Shown here: in pieces, positions 63,783 through 64,000 of the stretch
Layout of the letters: every line of letters starts with the position of its first letter
How positions within the stretch are numbered: the stretch's first letter is position 1
NCBI RefSeq assembly: GCF_003335505.1
Contig: NZ_QPEX01000006.1
Coordinates: forward strand, 107,083 to 171,082
Origin: Bremerella cremea
GTDB taxonomy: Bacteria; Planctomycetota; Planctomycetia; Pirellulales; Pirellulaceae
Length of the DNA: 64,000 nt
Reading direction: 5' to 3'
The notes under the pieces: generated by a model
What the model was told of the DNA's origin: nothing
The model's database searches: none
What the model saw: only the letters and a program-made list of their open reading frames with translations
Program-made: the position numbers and the translations under genes

Positions 63783-64000
63783 TTAGATAGAGTGTTTCAC
63801 TCGCTCGGACCGGTCAGGCCGGTAGACTTGCCAGGGGGTTTTTCGTCCTAGCGACTGGTGTCGCCGACGGTGGTCGTAGTAGTCCAGGTACTCCCCCAGG
63901 CTTTGATAACAATCGGCTCCGCTCGCGTATTCCTTGAGGTAGACCTCCTCGTATTTCAAGGTTCGCCACAAACGCTCGATCATCACGTTGTCGATCGCTC
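63783..64000 (-). mobile_element. IS3-family transposase, C-terminal end (cut by window)
   Basis: The frame enters from the right edge with AIDNVMIERLWRTLKYEEVY and continues LKEYASGADCYQSLGEYLDY and RRRHQSLGRKTPWQVY before the TAA at 63783. The N-(x)-(I/V/M)-(E)-R-(L/F)-W/F-x-(T/S)-L-K pattern with the following Y-N/D-x-(R)RxHxSLGxxTP is the C-terminal part of the IS3-family DDE integrase core, including its last Glu. The rest of the element lies outside the window. It sits 480 nt from tRNA-Ser. Confidence 0.85.

Noticed and set aside
1..64000. CRISPR arrays, rRNA genes, prophage or defence gene clusters
   Set aside because: No regular spacer-repeat pattern, rRNA-like segment, phage structural gene or known defence gene was seen on either strand.

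Overview
The window is a chromosomal segment of a planctomycete, most likely a member of the Pirellulaceae (Blastopirellula/Bremerella-like). Supporting signs are many short secreted or membrane proteins of a planctomycete style, several proteins opening with an NP(F/Y)xSP motif, a leucine-rich-repeat protein, a DUF11-repeat protein, tandem rhomboids with long C-terminal extensions, and genes for an archaeal-type methanofuran/methanopterin C1 cofactor pathway (an MfnB-like synthase and an MJ0619-like radical SAM protein). The taxonomic call is an inference from gene content; no marker-gene comparison was possible.

Layout. 1-6068 is core metabolism: a CaCA antiporter (cut by the window start), a CBS-domain protein, FabI, a short-chain dehydrogenase, a small thioredoxin-like protein and GlyA. 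6069-8366 is a mosaic accessory patch directly behind glyA. It holds palindromic repeats, the C-terminal stub of an ISAs1-type transposase, an LRR protein, a piece of a beta-helix surface protein, and a second, diverged copy of the last 24 codons of glyA. 8367-15400 carries a prolyl oligopeptidase, MnmA, a nitroreductase, three small NP(F/Y)xSP membrane proteins, a MazG-like protein and a secreted protein. 15556-20929 is a MarR/MFP/RND efflux operon. 21169-25810 holds small proteins, tRNA-Cys, an orphan LuxR-type response regulator and an enolase-superfamily enzyme. 25811-38617 carries uvrB, a TPR protein, a DUF11 protein, a beta-propeller protein, RNase D, an NhaD-like antiporter, MfnB, a PHA-system protein and an AarF/UbiB-type kinase.

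38752-46690 is a chemotaxis cluster. cheW, a membrane-free PAS-containing receptor gene, cheR, a dual-HPt cheA and a CheC-like phosphatase gene run on the minus strand, with cheY divergent. No cheB is present in the window. 46757-54880 contains an STN-like secreted protein, a HEAT/TPR protein, the glycerol genes glpD-glpK with a small membrane gene fused in reading order, and two tandem rhomboid proteases. 54966-58490 holds a thioredoxin/YHS-like secreted protein and rho, with a long non-coding leader.

58510-62924 is a compact minus-strand run. Two NPF-type membrane proteins, two further membrane proteins, the MJ0619-like radical SAM protein and an Lgt-like membrane protein follow each other with 4-8 nt overlaps and one 34-nt gap. 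The window closes with tRNA-Ser(GGA) and the C-terminal end of an IS3-type transposase running off the right edge.

I found no CRISPR array, prophage, defence island or clearly new multi-gene system. The most unusual items are the duplicated glyA 3' end, the NP(F/Y)xSP protein set and its operon linkage to the radical SAM gene, and the rho terminator that lies inside a convergent coding sequence.
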